From assembly GCF_900177295.1 (NCBI RefSeq), contig NZ_FWZX01000011.1:1-64000 (forward strand): a stretch of DNA of 64,000 nucleotides. Reading direction: 5' to 3'. The position numbers were made by a program, and so were the translations under genes. The notes below the pieces were generated by a model. That model ran no database searches. It was given only the letters and a program-made list of their open reading frames with translations, and was not told the origin of the DNA. Shown in pieces: positions 56,501 through 64,000 of the stretch (the first letter of the stretch is position 1; every line of letters starts with the position of its first letter). This DNA comes from Tistlia consotensis USBA 355. GTDB lineage: Bacteria; Pseudomonadota; Alphaproteobacteria; Kiloniellales; DSM-21159.

Positions 56501-56977
56501 TCAGGCAGACTCCCCGGTTGCGTGCTGGGCAAAGGGCTCAAGGGCGGTGCGGACCGCCGCCGGCAGGCGCTTCGGCTTGCCGTCGGACAGGGCGACGCAG
56601 GCCACTTTCACCATAATCGTGACCAATGTTTGGCGATCTCGGACGATCCGCTGCGCGATCTCGACGCTGGCGGCGCCAAGCCGCACCAGCCGCGAGCGCA
56701 CCTCCAGCCGGTCGTCGAGCCGCGCCGGCCAGCGGTAGTCCAGGCTGGCGTGGCGCACCGCGAAGGCCAGGTCCTGGCTGTCGAAGAGCGGGCGCTGGTC
56801 GATGCCGGCCAGGCGCAGGAACTCGCTGCGCCCGCGCTCGGCGAAGCGCAGGTAGTTGGCGTAGTACACGATCCCGGCGGCGTCGGTGTCCTCGTAGTAG
56901 ACGCGCAGCGGCAGGCAGTGTTCCCGGTCCTCGAAGAAGCCGCTGCCGGGCGCCTCCGCGCTGACCGCACCGCTCAC
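56501..56977 (-). CDS. ybgC: Tol-Pal-associated acyl-CoA thioesterase YbgC
   Basis: 158 residues. [20 protein letters not shown] holds the catalytic Asp of hot-dog 4HBT thioesterases, followed by [13 protein letters not shown] and [18 protein letters not shown]. It hydrolyses acyl-CoA/ACP thioesters at the inner membrane and is the usual first gene of the tol cluster. The ATG overlaps the ruvB stop (ATGA), linking it to the recombination genes. Confidence 0.95.
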   Translation of the reverse strand: MSGAVSAEAPGSGFFEDREHCLPLRVYYEDTDAAGIVYYANYLRFAERGRSEFLRLAGIDQRPLFDSQDLAFAVRHASLDYRWPARLDDRLEVRSRLVRLGAASVEIAQRIVRDRQTLVTIMVKVACVALSDGKPKRLPAAVRTALEPFAQHATGESA

Positions 56978-58056
56978 GGAGCCGCCTCGTCGCTGCCGGG
57001 GCCGGTGTCGCCCTCGGGATCGGCCAGCAGGTCGAACTGCTCGGCGAGGTGGCGCGGCGCGTCCAGGCCGAGGTACTCGAAGCCGCCGCGGCTCAGCATG
57101 CGGCCGCGCGGCGTGCGCTGCAGCAGGCCCTGCTGCAGCAGGTAGGGCTCGATGACCTCCTCGATGACGTCGCGCTGCTCGGACAGGGCGGCGGCCAGGG
57201 TCTCGGCGCCGACCGGCCCGCCGCCGTAGCTCTCGCCGAGGCAGGTGAGGTAGCGCCGGTCCATCGCGTCGAGGCCGCGGGCGTCGACCTCGAGCCGGCG
57301 CAGCGCGGCGTCGGCGATCCCGGCGTCGACCGTGGCGGCGCCCTCGACGGCGGCGAAATCGCGCACCCGGCGCAGCAGGCGCCCGGCGACGCGCGGCGTG
57401 CCGCGGCTGCGCCGGGCGACCTCCATGGCCCCCTCGCTGGTCAGGTCGAAGCCGAGCACCCGGGCGCCGCGCGAGACGATCCGCTCGAGCTCGGGCGGCG
57501 TGTAGAACTCCAGGCGCAGGGGGATGCCGAAGCGCTCGCGCAGGGGCCGGGTGATCAGGCCGCTGCGGGTCGTCGCGCCGACCAGGGTGAAGGGCGGCAG
57601 GTCGATCCGCACCGAGCGGGCCGCCGGGCCCTCGCCGATCACCAGGTCGAGCTGGAAGTCCTCCATGGCCGGATAGAGGATCTCCTCGACCGCGGGGCTG
57701 AGGCGGTGGATCTCGTCGATGAACAGCACGTCGCGCGGCTGCAGGTTGGTCAGGATCGCGGCCAGGTCGCCGGCGCGCGCGATGACCGGGCCCGAGGTCG
57801 CGCGGAAGCCGACGCCGAGCTCGCGGGCGACGATCTGCGCCAGGGTCGTCTTGCCCAGGCCCGGCGGGCCGAAGAACAGCACGTGGTCGAGCGGCTCGTC
57901 GCGCTGGCGCGCCGCCGCGACGAAGATCTTGAGGTTGGCGCGCAGGCGCTCCTGACCGACGAAGTGCTCCAGGCTCTGCGGCCGCAGGGCCGCGTCGCCG
58001 TCGCCCTCGGCTGTCCCGGGGGCGTTCCGGGGGGAGACCAGCCGGGAGTCGCTCAT
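56974..58056 (-). CDS. ruvB: Holliday junction branch migration helicase RuvB
   Basis: 360 residues from the ATG at 58054-58056. [20 protein letters not shown] is Walker [21 protein letters not shown] is Walker [20 protein letters not shown] is sensor I and [17 protein letters not shown] is sensor II, with Ala-Gly in place of the common Ala-Asn. The C-terminal winged helix contains [15 protein letters not shown]. It overlaps ruvA by four bases. Confidence 0.97.
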   Translation of the reverse strand: MSDSRLVSPRNAPGTAEGDGDAALRPQSLEHFVGQERLRANLKIFVAAARQRDEPLDHVLFFGPPGLGKTTLAQIVARELGVGFRATSGPVIARAGDLAAILTNLQPRDVLFIDEIHRLSPAVEEILYPAMEDFQLDLVIGEGPAARSVRIDLPPFTLVGATTRSGLITRPLRERFGIPLRLEFYTPPELERIVSRGARVLGFDLTSEGAMEVARRSRGTPRVAGRLLRRVRDFAAVEGAATVDAGIADAALRRLEVDARGLDAMDRRYLTCLGESYGGGPVGAETLAAALSEQRDVIEEVIEPYLLQQGLLQRTPRGRMLSRGGFEYLGLDAPRHLAEQFDLLADPEGDTGPGSDEAAP

Positions 58057-58694
58057 CGCGCCAGCTCCCGCAGCCCGCCCTTGATCAGCTCCTCGAGCGG
58101 CGCCTCGCTGCCCAGGTTGCGGGCCGCCTGGGCGACCGCCGCGAAGGCCTCGCCGCGCTTGTAGCCGAGCGCCTCGAGGGCCGAGACGGCGTCCTCGGCG
58201 GCCGCCGCGGCCTCGGCGTTCGGGGCGCTCGGGGCCGCCGTGCCGTCGGCGACGGCCCGGCCGCGGCCCGGCAGCTCGCTCGCCAGCGCGATGCGCCCGG
58301 CCTTGTCCTTGAGCTCGGCGCAGATCCTCGCCGCCAGCTTCGGGCCGACGCCGTTGGCCCGGCTGACCGCCGCCTTGTCCTGCGCCGCGATCGCCTGGGC
58401 GAGCTGCAGGGGCGACAGCACCGAGAGGATGGCCAGCGCGCTGCGCGAGCCGACGCCCTGGACCGTCGAGAGCAGGCGGAACCAGTCGCGCTCGGCGGCC
58501 TCCAGGAAGCCGTAGAGATGGATGTGGTCCTCGCGCACGTGGGTCTCGATCAGCAGGCTCGCCGCCTCGCCGCGCGACGGCAGCAGGCCGAGCGTGCGGC
58601 TCGAGGCGAAGACCAGGTAGCCGACGCCGCCGACGTCGAGGATCGCCTGCTCCTCGCCGACGCTGTCGATCCGGCCGCTCAGCTTGCCGATCAT
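58053..58694 (-). CDS. ruvA: Holliday junction branch migration complex subunit RuvA
   Basis: 213 residues. [20 protein letters not shown] begins the OB fold; the helix-hairpin-helix pair lies in [20 protein letters not shown] and [18 protein letters not shown]; the C-terminal domain that contacts RuvB is [20 protein letters not shown]. An Ala/Glu-rich flexible linker joins them. Overlaps both neighbours by ATGA. Confidence 0.97.
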   Translation of the reverse strand: MIGKLSGRIDSVGEEQAILDVGGVGYLVFASSRTLGLLPSRGEAASLLIETHVREDHIHLYGFLEAAERDWFRLLSTVQGVGSRSALAILSVLSPLQLAQAIAAQDKAAVSRANGVGPKLAARICAELKDKAGRIALASELPGRGRAVADGTAAPSAPNAEAAAAAEDAVSALEALGYKRGEAFAAVAQAARNLGSEAPLEELIKGGLRELAR

Positions 58695-59239
58695 GGGCGG
58701 CGCCTCGCCCCGGCGCGGCGCGCCGCGGAGAAGCCGATCTCCGTCGTCGCCGAGCCGGCCCAGTGGGCGCGGGTCGCGCTGTGGTGGGCATGGCAGATCG
58801 CCACGGCCAGCGCGTCGGCGGCGTCGGCCGAGGCGTGGCCGGAGCCGGGCAGCAGGGCACCGACCATCGCGGCGACCTGCTCCTTGGCGGCGTGGCCGGT
58901 GCCGACGACCGACTTCTTGACGATCATCGGCAGGTACTGGCTGACCGGCAGGCCGGCCAGGGCCGGCACCAGCAGGGCGATGCCGCGGGCCATGCCGAGC
59001 TTGAGGGTCGAGGCCGGGTTGCGGTTGGCCAGGGTCTCCTCGACCGCCGCCGCATCCGGGCGCTGGGCGGCGATGACCTCCTCCAGGGCGTGCTTCAGGG
59101 CGACCAGACGCTCGGCCAGATCGGCCTTCTCGTCGGTGCGCAGCACACCGTGGGCGACGTGGCTCAGGCGGTTGCCCTCGGCCTCGATGACGCCCCAGCC
59201 GGTCAGTCGCAGTCCCGGGTCCAGCCCGATCACCCGCAT
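58691..59239 (-). CDS. ruvC: Crossover junction endodeoxyribonuclease RuvC
   Basis: 182 residues from the ATG at 59237-59239, behind [25 protein letters not shown] has the first Asp, [20 protein letters not shown] the Glu, and [19 protein letters not shown] the last acidic pair. It resolves Holliday junctions together with RuvAB. A longer frame from 59278 has no ribosome site. yebC is 35 bp upstream. Confidence 0.96.
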   Translation of the reverse strand: MRVIGLDPGLRLTGWGVIEAEGNRLSHVAHGVLRTDEKADLAERLVALKHALEEVIAAQRPDAAAVEETLANRNPASTLKLGMARGIALLVPALAGLPVSQYLPMIVKKSVVGTGHAAKEQVAAMVGALLPGSGHASADAADALAVAICHAHHSATRAHWAGSATTEIGFSAARRAGARRRP

Positions 59240-59274
59240 CGCGTCGCCTCCTGCCGGGTCGCCCCGACCATGGA

Positions 59275-60024
59275 TCACGCGGTCAGCCGCTCGATCACCT
59301 CGTCGGCGATGTCGAAGTTGGCCGCGACCTGCTGGACGTCGTCGCTGTCGTCCAGCGCGTCGAGCAGCTTGAACAGGGTCGAGGCCTGATCCTCGGTGAC
59401 CGGCGTGGTGTTGAGCGGCTTCCAGGTCAGCCGGGCCTCGCGCGGGTCGCCATATTTCTCGACCAGGGCGTCGCGCACCTCGGAGAAGTCGTCCGGGGCG
59501 CAGATCACCTCATGGCCGTCGGCGCTCGACTGGACGTCGCTGGCGCCGGCCTCGGCCGCCGCCTCGAACATCGCCTCGGCGCCGGCGACCTCGGCCGGAT
59601 AGACGATCTGGCCGACGCGCTCGAACATGAAGGAGACCGAGTTGGTCTCGCCCAGGCTGCCGCCGTGCTTGGAGAAGGCGCTGCGCACCTCGGAGGCGGT
59701 GCGGTTGCGGTTGTCGGTCAGCGCCTCGACGATGACGGCGACGCCGCCGGGGCCGTAGCCCTCGTAGCGCACCGCCTCGTAGTTGTCGGCGTCGCCGCTG
59801 CCGGTCGCCTTCTTGATCGCGCGCTCGATGTTGTCCTTCGGCATGTTTGCCGCACGCGCCGTCGCGATGGCGCTGCGCAGGGCGGCGTTCATGTTCGGAT
59901 CGGGCAGTCCGGCCTTGGCCGCGACGATGATTTCGCGCGTCAGCTTGGCGAACTGGCTGGCGCGCTTCTTGTCCTGCGCGCCCTTGCGGAACATGATGTT
60001 CTTAAATTGGCTGTGGCCGGCCAT
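59275..60024 (-). CDS. yebC: YebC/PmpR-family regulator or translation factor
   Basis: 249 residues. [20 protein letters not shown] is the conserved start. [40 protein letters not shown] and [20 protein letters not shown] follow. YebC proteins were described as transcription regulators and more recently as helping ribosomes at difficult sequences. Position before ruvCAB is usual in proteobacteria. Confidence 0.95.
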   Translation of the reverse strand: MAGHSQFKNIMFRKGAQDKKRASQFAKLTREIIVAAKAGLPDPNMNAALRSAIATARAANMPKDNIERAIKKATGSGDADNYEAVRYEGYGPGGVAVIVEALTDNRNRTASEVRSAFSKHGGSLGETNSVSFMFERVGQIVYPAEVAGAEAMFEAAAEAGASDVQSSADGHEVICAPDDFSEVRDALVEKYGDPREARLTWKPLNTTPVTEDQASTLFKLLDALDDSDDVQQVAANFDIADEVIERLTA

Positions 60025-60325
60025 GACCTTTTCACCCCAAAATGCGGAAGGGCGTGGCGAATTTCATACCACATCTTGGGGTACGGCGCGACGCACTTCA
60101 GGCCACGCCCAGACCGTGTCTGCATCCGTCCCGGCATCGCGCGGCTGCCTTCTAGCAGGGATGCCAGGGGTTTCGGAAGCCCCGTCGCCGGAGCGGTGGG
60201 CGGGGCCGCCGCGCGCGGGCCGTTTGCGTTAACCGCGGATTAACGGGCGGACGGCCATTCTGCGGGCCGGCATCGTCCCCGAGCGCGGGCAGCGCGGTGT
60301 CCGAAACAGCGAAGGATCCAGACCC
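60025..60325. other. 301-bp divergent gap upstream of yebC and the small CtrA-box gene
   Basis: No gene is called here. It holds the yebC ribosome site region (ggtgaaaagg on the minus strand) and, on its right side, the CtrA box listed separately. GC-rich blocks between show no clear ORF with coding pattern. Confidence 0.5.
60229..60243 (+). promoter_or_regulatory. CtrA binding box
   Basis: TTAA at 60229-60232, seven bases ccgcgga, TTAA at 60240-60243, then C. This is a perfect TTAA-N7-TTAAC, the CtrA consensus of alphaproteobacteria. TTAA is rare in this GC-rich window. It lies 83 bp before the start of the small gene at 60326. Confidence 0.65.
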
Positions 60326-60613
60326 ATGGCCCTGCCTCGTGAACTCGTCGACGTCATGCAGCTGACCGGCCAGATGGTCGGCCAGGAGGCAGCCGACGGC
60401 GAGGCGGCGAGCCGCAACCTCGTCGCCGCGGCGGCGCTGGTCGGCGACTTCGCGACCGAGAGCGCGGCTGCCGGCCTGGACCGCCTGCTGATACTCTGCG
60501 AGGACGGCGGCGATGTCCGCGCCGCGGCCGGTCTGGCCGCCGAGGCGGTCGACCGCGCTGCCCTGCTCGACGACGAGGTCGGCCGCTTCCTGAAGACCGC
60601 CGGCCGACTCTAG
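60326..60613 (+). CDS. Small helical protein of unknown function
   Basis: 95 residues, acidic, Ala-rich and almost wholly helical by pattern: LPRELVDVMQLTGQMVGQEA, NLVAAAALVGDFATESAAAG, LDRLLILCEDGGDVRAAAGL. No signal or membrane helix. I do not recognise a family. A CtrA box upstream suggests expression tied to cell-cycle, flagellar or chemotaxis programmes. The gene stands alone and converges on the ymdB-like gene 24 bp away. Confidence 0.7.
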   Translation: MALPRELVDVMQLTGQMVGQEAADGEAASRNLVAAAALVGDFATESAAAGLDRLLILCEDGGDVRAAAGLAAEAVDRAALLDDEVGRFLKTAGRL

Positions 60614-60637
60614 GCCCCCGACTCTGGGCCCCCGGCT

Positions 60638-61468
60638 CTAGCCGGCCAGCGCCTCGGCCTTCGGCATCTGCTGCTGCAGGCGGCCGCCGAGCCGCAGCGG
60701 CTCGACGCGCCGGGCCAGGCCGCTCCTCGGATCGGTCTCGACGAACACGCCGCACAGGGTGCCCGGGCCGGTCGCCGCCGACAGCCGCTCGGTCGGCAGC
60801 TTGCGCGTGAAGCGCTGCAGCGGTACGGCCTTGTCCATGCCGATCACCGAATCGTAGTCGCCGCACATGCCGGCGTCGCTCTGGTAGGCGGTGCCGCCCG
60901 GCAGGATCTGCGTGTCCGCGGTCGGCACGTGGGTGTGGGTGCCGACGACCAGCGAGACCCGGCCGTCGAGGAAGTGGCCCATGGCCATCTTCTCGCTGGT
61001 CGCCTCGGCATGCATGTCGACCAGCACGAAATCGGCCGTGGCGCCCAGTCGGTGGCGGGACAGCTCGCGCTCGACGCAGGCGAAGGGATCGTCGAGCGGG
61101 TCCATGAACAGCCGGCCCATCAGGTTGACGACCAGCACCTTGCGTCCCTGCACGGTCTGGAACAGCGCGGCGCCGCGGCCCGGCGTGCCGGCCGGGAAGT
61201 TGTGCGGGCGCAGCAGGCGCGGCTCGCGCTCGATGTAGGACAGCGCCTCCTTCTGGTCCCAGGAGTGGTTGCCGCCGGTGACGACGTCGACGCCGGCCTC
61301 GAACAGCTCGCCGCAGATCTTCTCGGTGACGCCGAAGCCGCCGGCCGCGTTCTCGGCGTTGGCGACGACGAAGTCGAGGCCGAGCTCGCGACGCAGCGCC
61401 GGCAGCCGCTCGACCAGGACGTCGCGGCCGGAGCGCCCGACGATGTCGCCGCAGAACAGAAAGCGCAT
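60638..61468 (-). CDS. YmdB-type metallophosphoesterase (TIGR00282)
   Basis: 276 residues. MRFLFCGDIVGRSGRDVLVE has the first metal Asp, VVANAENAAGGFGVT the Asn/Glu, VVTGGNHSWDQKE the GNH motif, and VLVDMHAEATSEKMAMGHFL and VVGTHTHVPTAD the last His set. The family hydrolyses 2',3'-cyclic nucleotides or related phosphodiesters. It follows the MTHFS gene by 9 bp and is probably co-transcribed. Confidence 0.92.
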   Translation of the reverse strand: MRFLFCGDIVGRSGRDVLVERLPALRRELGLDFVVANAENAAGGFGVTEKICGELFEAGVDVVTGGNHSWDQKEALSYIEREPRLLRPHNFPAGTPGRGAALFQTVQGRKVLVVNLMGRLFMDPLDDPFACVERELSRHRLGATADFVLVDMHAEATSEKMAMGHFLDGRVSLVVGTHTHVPTADTQILPGGTAYQSDAGMCGDYDSVIGMDKAVPLQRFTRKLPTERLSAATGPGTLCGVFVETDPRSGLARRVEPLRLGGRLQQQMPKAEALAG

Positions 61469-61477
61469 CTCGTCTCC

Positions 61478-62086
61478 TCAGGTCGCCGGGGCGAGGGCGC
61501 GGGCGCCCGCCTCGGTGACGATCCAGTCCAGCCGCTCGTCGGTCGTCTCGCGCGGCAGGCGCTCGGCGCGCTGCGCCGCGTAGGCGAGGCCGATGGCCAG
61601 CGCCTGCAGGCCCCCGGCCCGCAGCTTCGCCAGGGTCCGGTCGTAGAAGCCGCCGCCGTAGCCGAGGCGGAAGCCCTCGTCGTCGAAGCCGACCAGCGGC
61701 ACCAGCAGCACCGACGGCACCCGCTCCTCGGCCTCCGGGCCCGGCACCTGGGTGCCGAAGCCCGCGGCCTGCAGTCTAGCGTCCGGCGTCCAGGCACGGA
61801 AAGCCAGGGGCTTTCCGGCACCGACGATGACCGGCAGGCAGAGCGGATGGCCGAGGCCGAGCAGCGCCAGCATCGCCGGGCGCGGGTCGATCTCGTCGCG
61901 CAGCGGCCAGTAGCCGGCGACGACCGCGCCCTCGGGCAGGGCGACGTCGGCCAGCCGCGCCGCCAGCCGCGCCCCGGCCTCGGGGTCGGCCGCATGGGCT
62001 GCGGCGCGCCGGGCCAGCAGGGCCGCGCGCAGCCGCTTCTTCTCGGCCGCCAGGTCGGCGGCGTCCGGATCGGCGGCGGAAGACAT
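61478..62086 (-). CDS. 5-formyltetrahydrofolate cyclo-ligase
   Basis: 202 residues from the ATG at 62084-62086. AAEKKRLRAALLARRAA begins the family, VVAGYWPLRDEIDPRPAM and LLVPLVGFDDEGFRLGYGGG-FYDR give the ATP and substrate sites. It converts 5-formyl-THF to methenyl-THF. The ATG at 62122 would lie inside the predicted 6S RNA and has its AGAGG too close, so I use the shorter form; neither has a good ribosome site. Confidence 0.92.
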   Translation of the reverse strand: MSSAADPDAADLAAEKKRLRAALLARRAAAHAADPEAGARLAARLADVALPEGAVVAGYWPLRDEIDPRPAMLALLGLGHPLCLPVIVGAGKPLAFRAWTPDARLQAAGFGTQVPGPEAEERVPSVLLVPLVGFDDEGFRLGYGGGFYDRTLAKLRAGGLQALAIGLAYAAQRAERLPRETTDERLDWIVTEAGARALAPAT

Positions 62087-62104
62087 CGAGGGGAGCCGCG
62101 AAGG

Positions 62105-62250
62105 CCGTTGGTCTATGATCATCCTCTGTGGCCTGTCCGAGACAGGTGGGCGCCGTAGTGCCGGGACCAGGGCCCCGGCAGGGACAGCTCCCTAGAGGTT
62201 CGTATTGGCCCCAGGGATCGACGCGACCTGACGCACCCCGCAGCCCGTCC
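62105..62250 (-). ncRNA. ssrS: 6S RNA
   Basis: Between zapA and the formyl-THF ligase gene, the usual 6S place. On the minus strand it reads ggctgcggggtgcgtcagg, then gatccctggggccaatacga (the conserved 5' bubble strand, compare CCCUGAGCCGAUA of E. coli). Next come a stem ctgtcc/ggacag and hairpin tgccggg/cccggca, and then ctacggcgcccacctgt on the 3' side. Ends are approximate. 6S RNA mimics an open promoter and holds RNA polymerase in stationary phase. Confidence 0.68.
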
Positions 62251-62278
62251 CTCGTCGGCAGATGCCGAGCCTCGTTAA

Positions 62279-62599
62279 TTAGGCTTCGGCCAGCTTGCGG
62301 GCAAGGGTGTCGATGCGGCTGGCGGCGCCGTCCAGCACCTCGGCCGCCTCGTCGGCCGCCGCCTCGGCCTCGCGGGCGCCGTGGCGCTCCAGCCGGTCCT
62401 TGGCGTCGAACAGCTCGTCGGCGACCAGCAGCCCGGCGATGACCAGCAGCCGGCCCTCGCCGACCTGGCCGACCGCGCCGGCCAGCTCGCGCACGCGGCT
62501 GTCGAAATAGGCGCCGACCTCGCGCAGGTGCTCTTCCTGGCCGTCGTCGCAGGTGATCTCGTAGCTGCGTCCGTTGATCTTCAGCGCGACCTGACCCAT
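62279..62599 (-). CDS. zapA: Cell division protein ZapA
   Basis: 106 residues. QVALKINGRSYEITCDDGQE is the N-terminal strand pair and HLREVGAYFDSRVRELAG starts the long helix; LLVIAGLLVADELFDAKDRL continues it. It bundles FtsZ filaments at the division ring. Preceded by a DUF4164 coiled-coil gene and followed by 6S RNA, the normal alphaproteobacterial order. Confidence 0.95.
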   Translation of the reverse strand: MGQVALKINGRSYEITCDDGQEEHLREVGAYFDSRVRELAGAVGQVGEGRLLVIAGLLVADELFDAKDRLERHGAREAEAAADEAAEVLDGAASRIDTLARKLAEA

Positions 62600-62603
62600 C
62601 GCC

Positions 62604-62837
62604 TCAGGCCTCCTTCATGACGCGCTCGAGCTCGGCGATGGTGCGGTCGAGCCGGTTCGCGGCCTCGCCGGCCAGCTTCTGCAGGCGCTCGTTCTCGGCG
62701 CGCGCCTCGGCGATCGCGGCCCGCAGCTCCCCGGTCTCGCCGGCGCGCTCGGCGAGCACGGCCTCGAGCCGCGCGAGCGCGGCCTCCAGTCTCTCGCTGC
62801 TGTCCTGCAAAGCCGACACCGGCCACCGCCTCTCCAT
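62604..62837 (-). CDS. DUF4164-family coiled-coil protein
   Basis: 77 residues, a single amphipathic helix: LEAALARLEAVLAERAGETG and RAENERLQKLAGEAANRLDR with a final RVMKEA. This is the small DUF4164 protein usually found just before zapA, so a role with ZapA at the division site is likely but unproven. Its stop is 4 bp from the zapA start. Confidence 0.85.
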   Translation of the reverse strand: MERRWPVSALQDSSERLEAALARLEAVLAERAGETGELRAAIAEARAENERLQKLAGEAANRLDRTIAELERVMKEA

Positions 62838-63126
62838 CGGGGCTCCCCGCGGATGCCGGGGCCCGTCGGAAGGTAAGCGGTGCGCCGCGCGCGGGTCAAT
62901 CGGCCAGGGCCGGCCGAGGCTGCCCGGCGGGCGGCCGGCGCGGGCCGGATTTCGACCGCCATATCGCGGTTGACCCCGCCGGGGGCCGGCGGCATTGTGC
63001 GCGCCCGTACAGCGCCGCTGGCCCAGCGTTCCTGCGACCGGCCGTCCCTTCGCCGCCAGGAGGGGCCAGAGTCGGGCGCCGCCTGCCGGCCGTCGAGGCC
63101 CGTCAATTCTCCGGAAAGTGCGACGA
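62838..63126. other. 289-bp divergent gap between the DUF4164 gene and transketolase
   Basis: The space should contain promoters for the zapA group and for tkt. I saw no well-spaced sigma-70 pair. The segment ccgccatatcgcggttgac (about 62957) is the least GC-rich part. Confidence 0.45.
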
Positions 63127-64000
63127 GTGGATCATCAGGACCCCCAGACCCCCGCTGCCGCCGCGGCCCGTGGGGCCGTTTCCCACGGCGAGCTCGCCAA
63201 CGCCATCCGGTTCCTCGCGATGGACGCGGTCGAGCGGGCCAAGTCCGGCCACCCGGGCATGCCGATGGGCATGGCCGACGTCGCCACGGTGCTGTTCCGC
63301 GACTTCCTGAGCTTCGATCCCTCGGCGCCCGACTGGGCCGACCGCGACCGCTTCGTGCTGTCGGCCGGCCACGGCTCGATGCTGCTCTACGCGCTGCTCT
63401 ACCTGACCGGCTATGCCGAGATGACGGTCGAGGAGCTGAAGCGCTTCCGCCAGCTCGGCAGCAAGACGCCGGGCCATCCCGAGGCGGATCATGCCCTCGG
63501 CATCGAGACGACGACCGGGCCGCTCGGCCAGGGCTTCGGCAACGCCGTCGGCATGGCGATCGCCGAGCGGCTGCTGGCGGCGCGCTTCGGCGAGTCGGTC
63601 GTCGACCACCGGACCTACGTCATGGTCGGCGACGGCTGCCTGATGGAGGGCATCAGCCACGAGGCGGCCTCGCTGGCCGGCCACCTCAAGCTCGGCAAGC
63701 TGATCGCGCTCTACGACGACAACGAGATCTCGATCGACGGCCCGACCTCGCTGGCCCTGTCGGACGACGCGCTGCTGCGCTTCGAGGCCTACGGCTGGCA
63801 CACCCAGCGCGTCGACGGCCACGATCCCGAGGCGATCCGGGCGGCGATCGAGGCGGCGCGTGCCGACGAGCGGCCCTCGCTGATCGCCTGCCGCACCCGC
63901 ATCGGCTTCGGCGCGCCGACCAAGGAGGGCACGGCGGCGACCCACGGCGCGCCGCTCGGCGCCGAGGAGATCGCCGGTGCCCGCAAGAAGCTCGGCTGGC
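63127..64000 (+). CDS. tkt: Transketolase, N-terminal part (runs off window)
   Basis: 291 codons from a GTG at 63127-63129 to the window edge without a stop. [40 protein letters not shown] and the thiamine diphosphate motif [20 protein letters not shown] ... [10 protein letters not shown] are clear. It transfers two-carbon units in the pentose phosphate and Calvin pathways. GGAAAG lies about 9 nt before the GTG. No ATG fits between this and the conserved [17 protein letters not shown], so the GTG is favoured. Confidence 0.95.
   Translation, partial: MDHQDPQTPAAAAARGAVSHGELANAIRFLAMDAVERAKSGHPGMPMGMADVATVLFRDFLSFDPSAPDWADRDRFVLSAGHGSMLLYALLYLTGYAEMTVEELKRFRQLGSKTPGHPEADHALGIETTTGPLGQGFGNAVGMAIAERLLAARFGESVVDHRTYVMVGDGCLMEGISHEAASLAGHLKLGKLIALYDDNEISIDGPTSLALSDDALLRFEAYGWHTQRVDGHDPEAIRAAIEAARADERPSLIACRTRIGFGAPTKEGTAATHGAPLGAEEIAGARKKLGW

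Noticed and set aside
62087-62122. Longer start for the formyl-THF cyclo-ligase (ATG at 62122)
   Set aside because: It would overlap the predicted 6S RNA, adds residues outside the family start, and its purine tract touches the ATG.

Overview
The window is about 64 kb of very GC-rich (roughly 70% by eye), tightly packed chromosomal DNA. It most resembles a Rhodospirillales-like alphaproteobacterium. The signs are a DUF1013/TrcR cell-cycle regulator, an FMN riboswitch in front of a RibH2-type lumazine synthase, DUF1127 and PAS_5 proteins, zapA - 6S RNA - 5-formyl-THF cyclo-ligase next to transketolase, a perfect CtrA box (TTAA-N7-TTAA), and the ruvCAB - ybgC - tolQRAB - pal - cpoB - tilS - ftsH - folP - glmM chain. 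I see no phage, plasmid, CRISPR, rRNA or tRNA genes. The only mobile DNA is the 3' end of an IS transposase at the left edge.

Region by region. 1-7.3 kb: IS remnant ending at the zapE stop; zapE; a Cys-rich SufR-like repressor divergent from a Rieske/helical fusion protein and an SDR; a small zincin; a pterin dehydratase; trcR; another SDR. Two copies of a long palindromic (REP-like) element lie here. 7.4-13.2 kb: accessory regulators and enzymes (DUF2786-like, AraC, HAD dehalogenase, WYL regulator with a VOC protein, a small lipoprotein, propionyl-CoA synthetase). 13.4-21.7 kb: one co-directional catabolic operon with a MarR regulator, a PotDABC-like importer, a polysaccharide-deacetylase/cyclic-imidase-like enzyme, two SDRs and an amidase. 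21.7-25.1 kb: a secreted EndoU-domain protein coupled to a lipoprotein, then an acyl-CoA ligase. 25-30 kb: histidine kinase, two DUF465 proteins, ubiX, a TIGR02444 protein and phosphofructokinase. 30-35.6 kb: a diguanylate cyclase, purEK and serCA.

35.8-43.9 kb: SLC13 permease; phosphatase/MaoC pair; phzF, DUF1127 and a divergent MocR-type regulator that share ATTGTC/GACAAT dyads; FMN riboswitch-ribH; tandem PAS_5 paralogues. 43.9-60 kb: a long minus-strand housekeeping block (yebC, ruvCAB, ybgC, tolQRAB, pal, cpoB, tilS, ftsH, folP, glmM, thiD) covering recombination, envelope constriction, tRNA modification, proteolysis, folate, cell-wall precursor and thiamine functions. 60-64 kb: a small helical protein under a CtrA box, ymdB-like phosphodiesterase, MTHFS, 6S RNA, zapA, a DUF4164 protein and the start of transketolase.

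The least expected observations are: apparent CTG start codons, two of them next to each other with strong Shine-Dalgarno sequences; a leaderless MocR gene whose -35 overlaps a dyad that recurs at the phzF start; the signal-peptide EndoU protein with its lipoprotein partner; and a Rieske domain fused to a His-rich helical domain beside a possible Fe-S sensing repressor.
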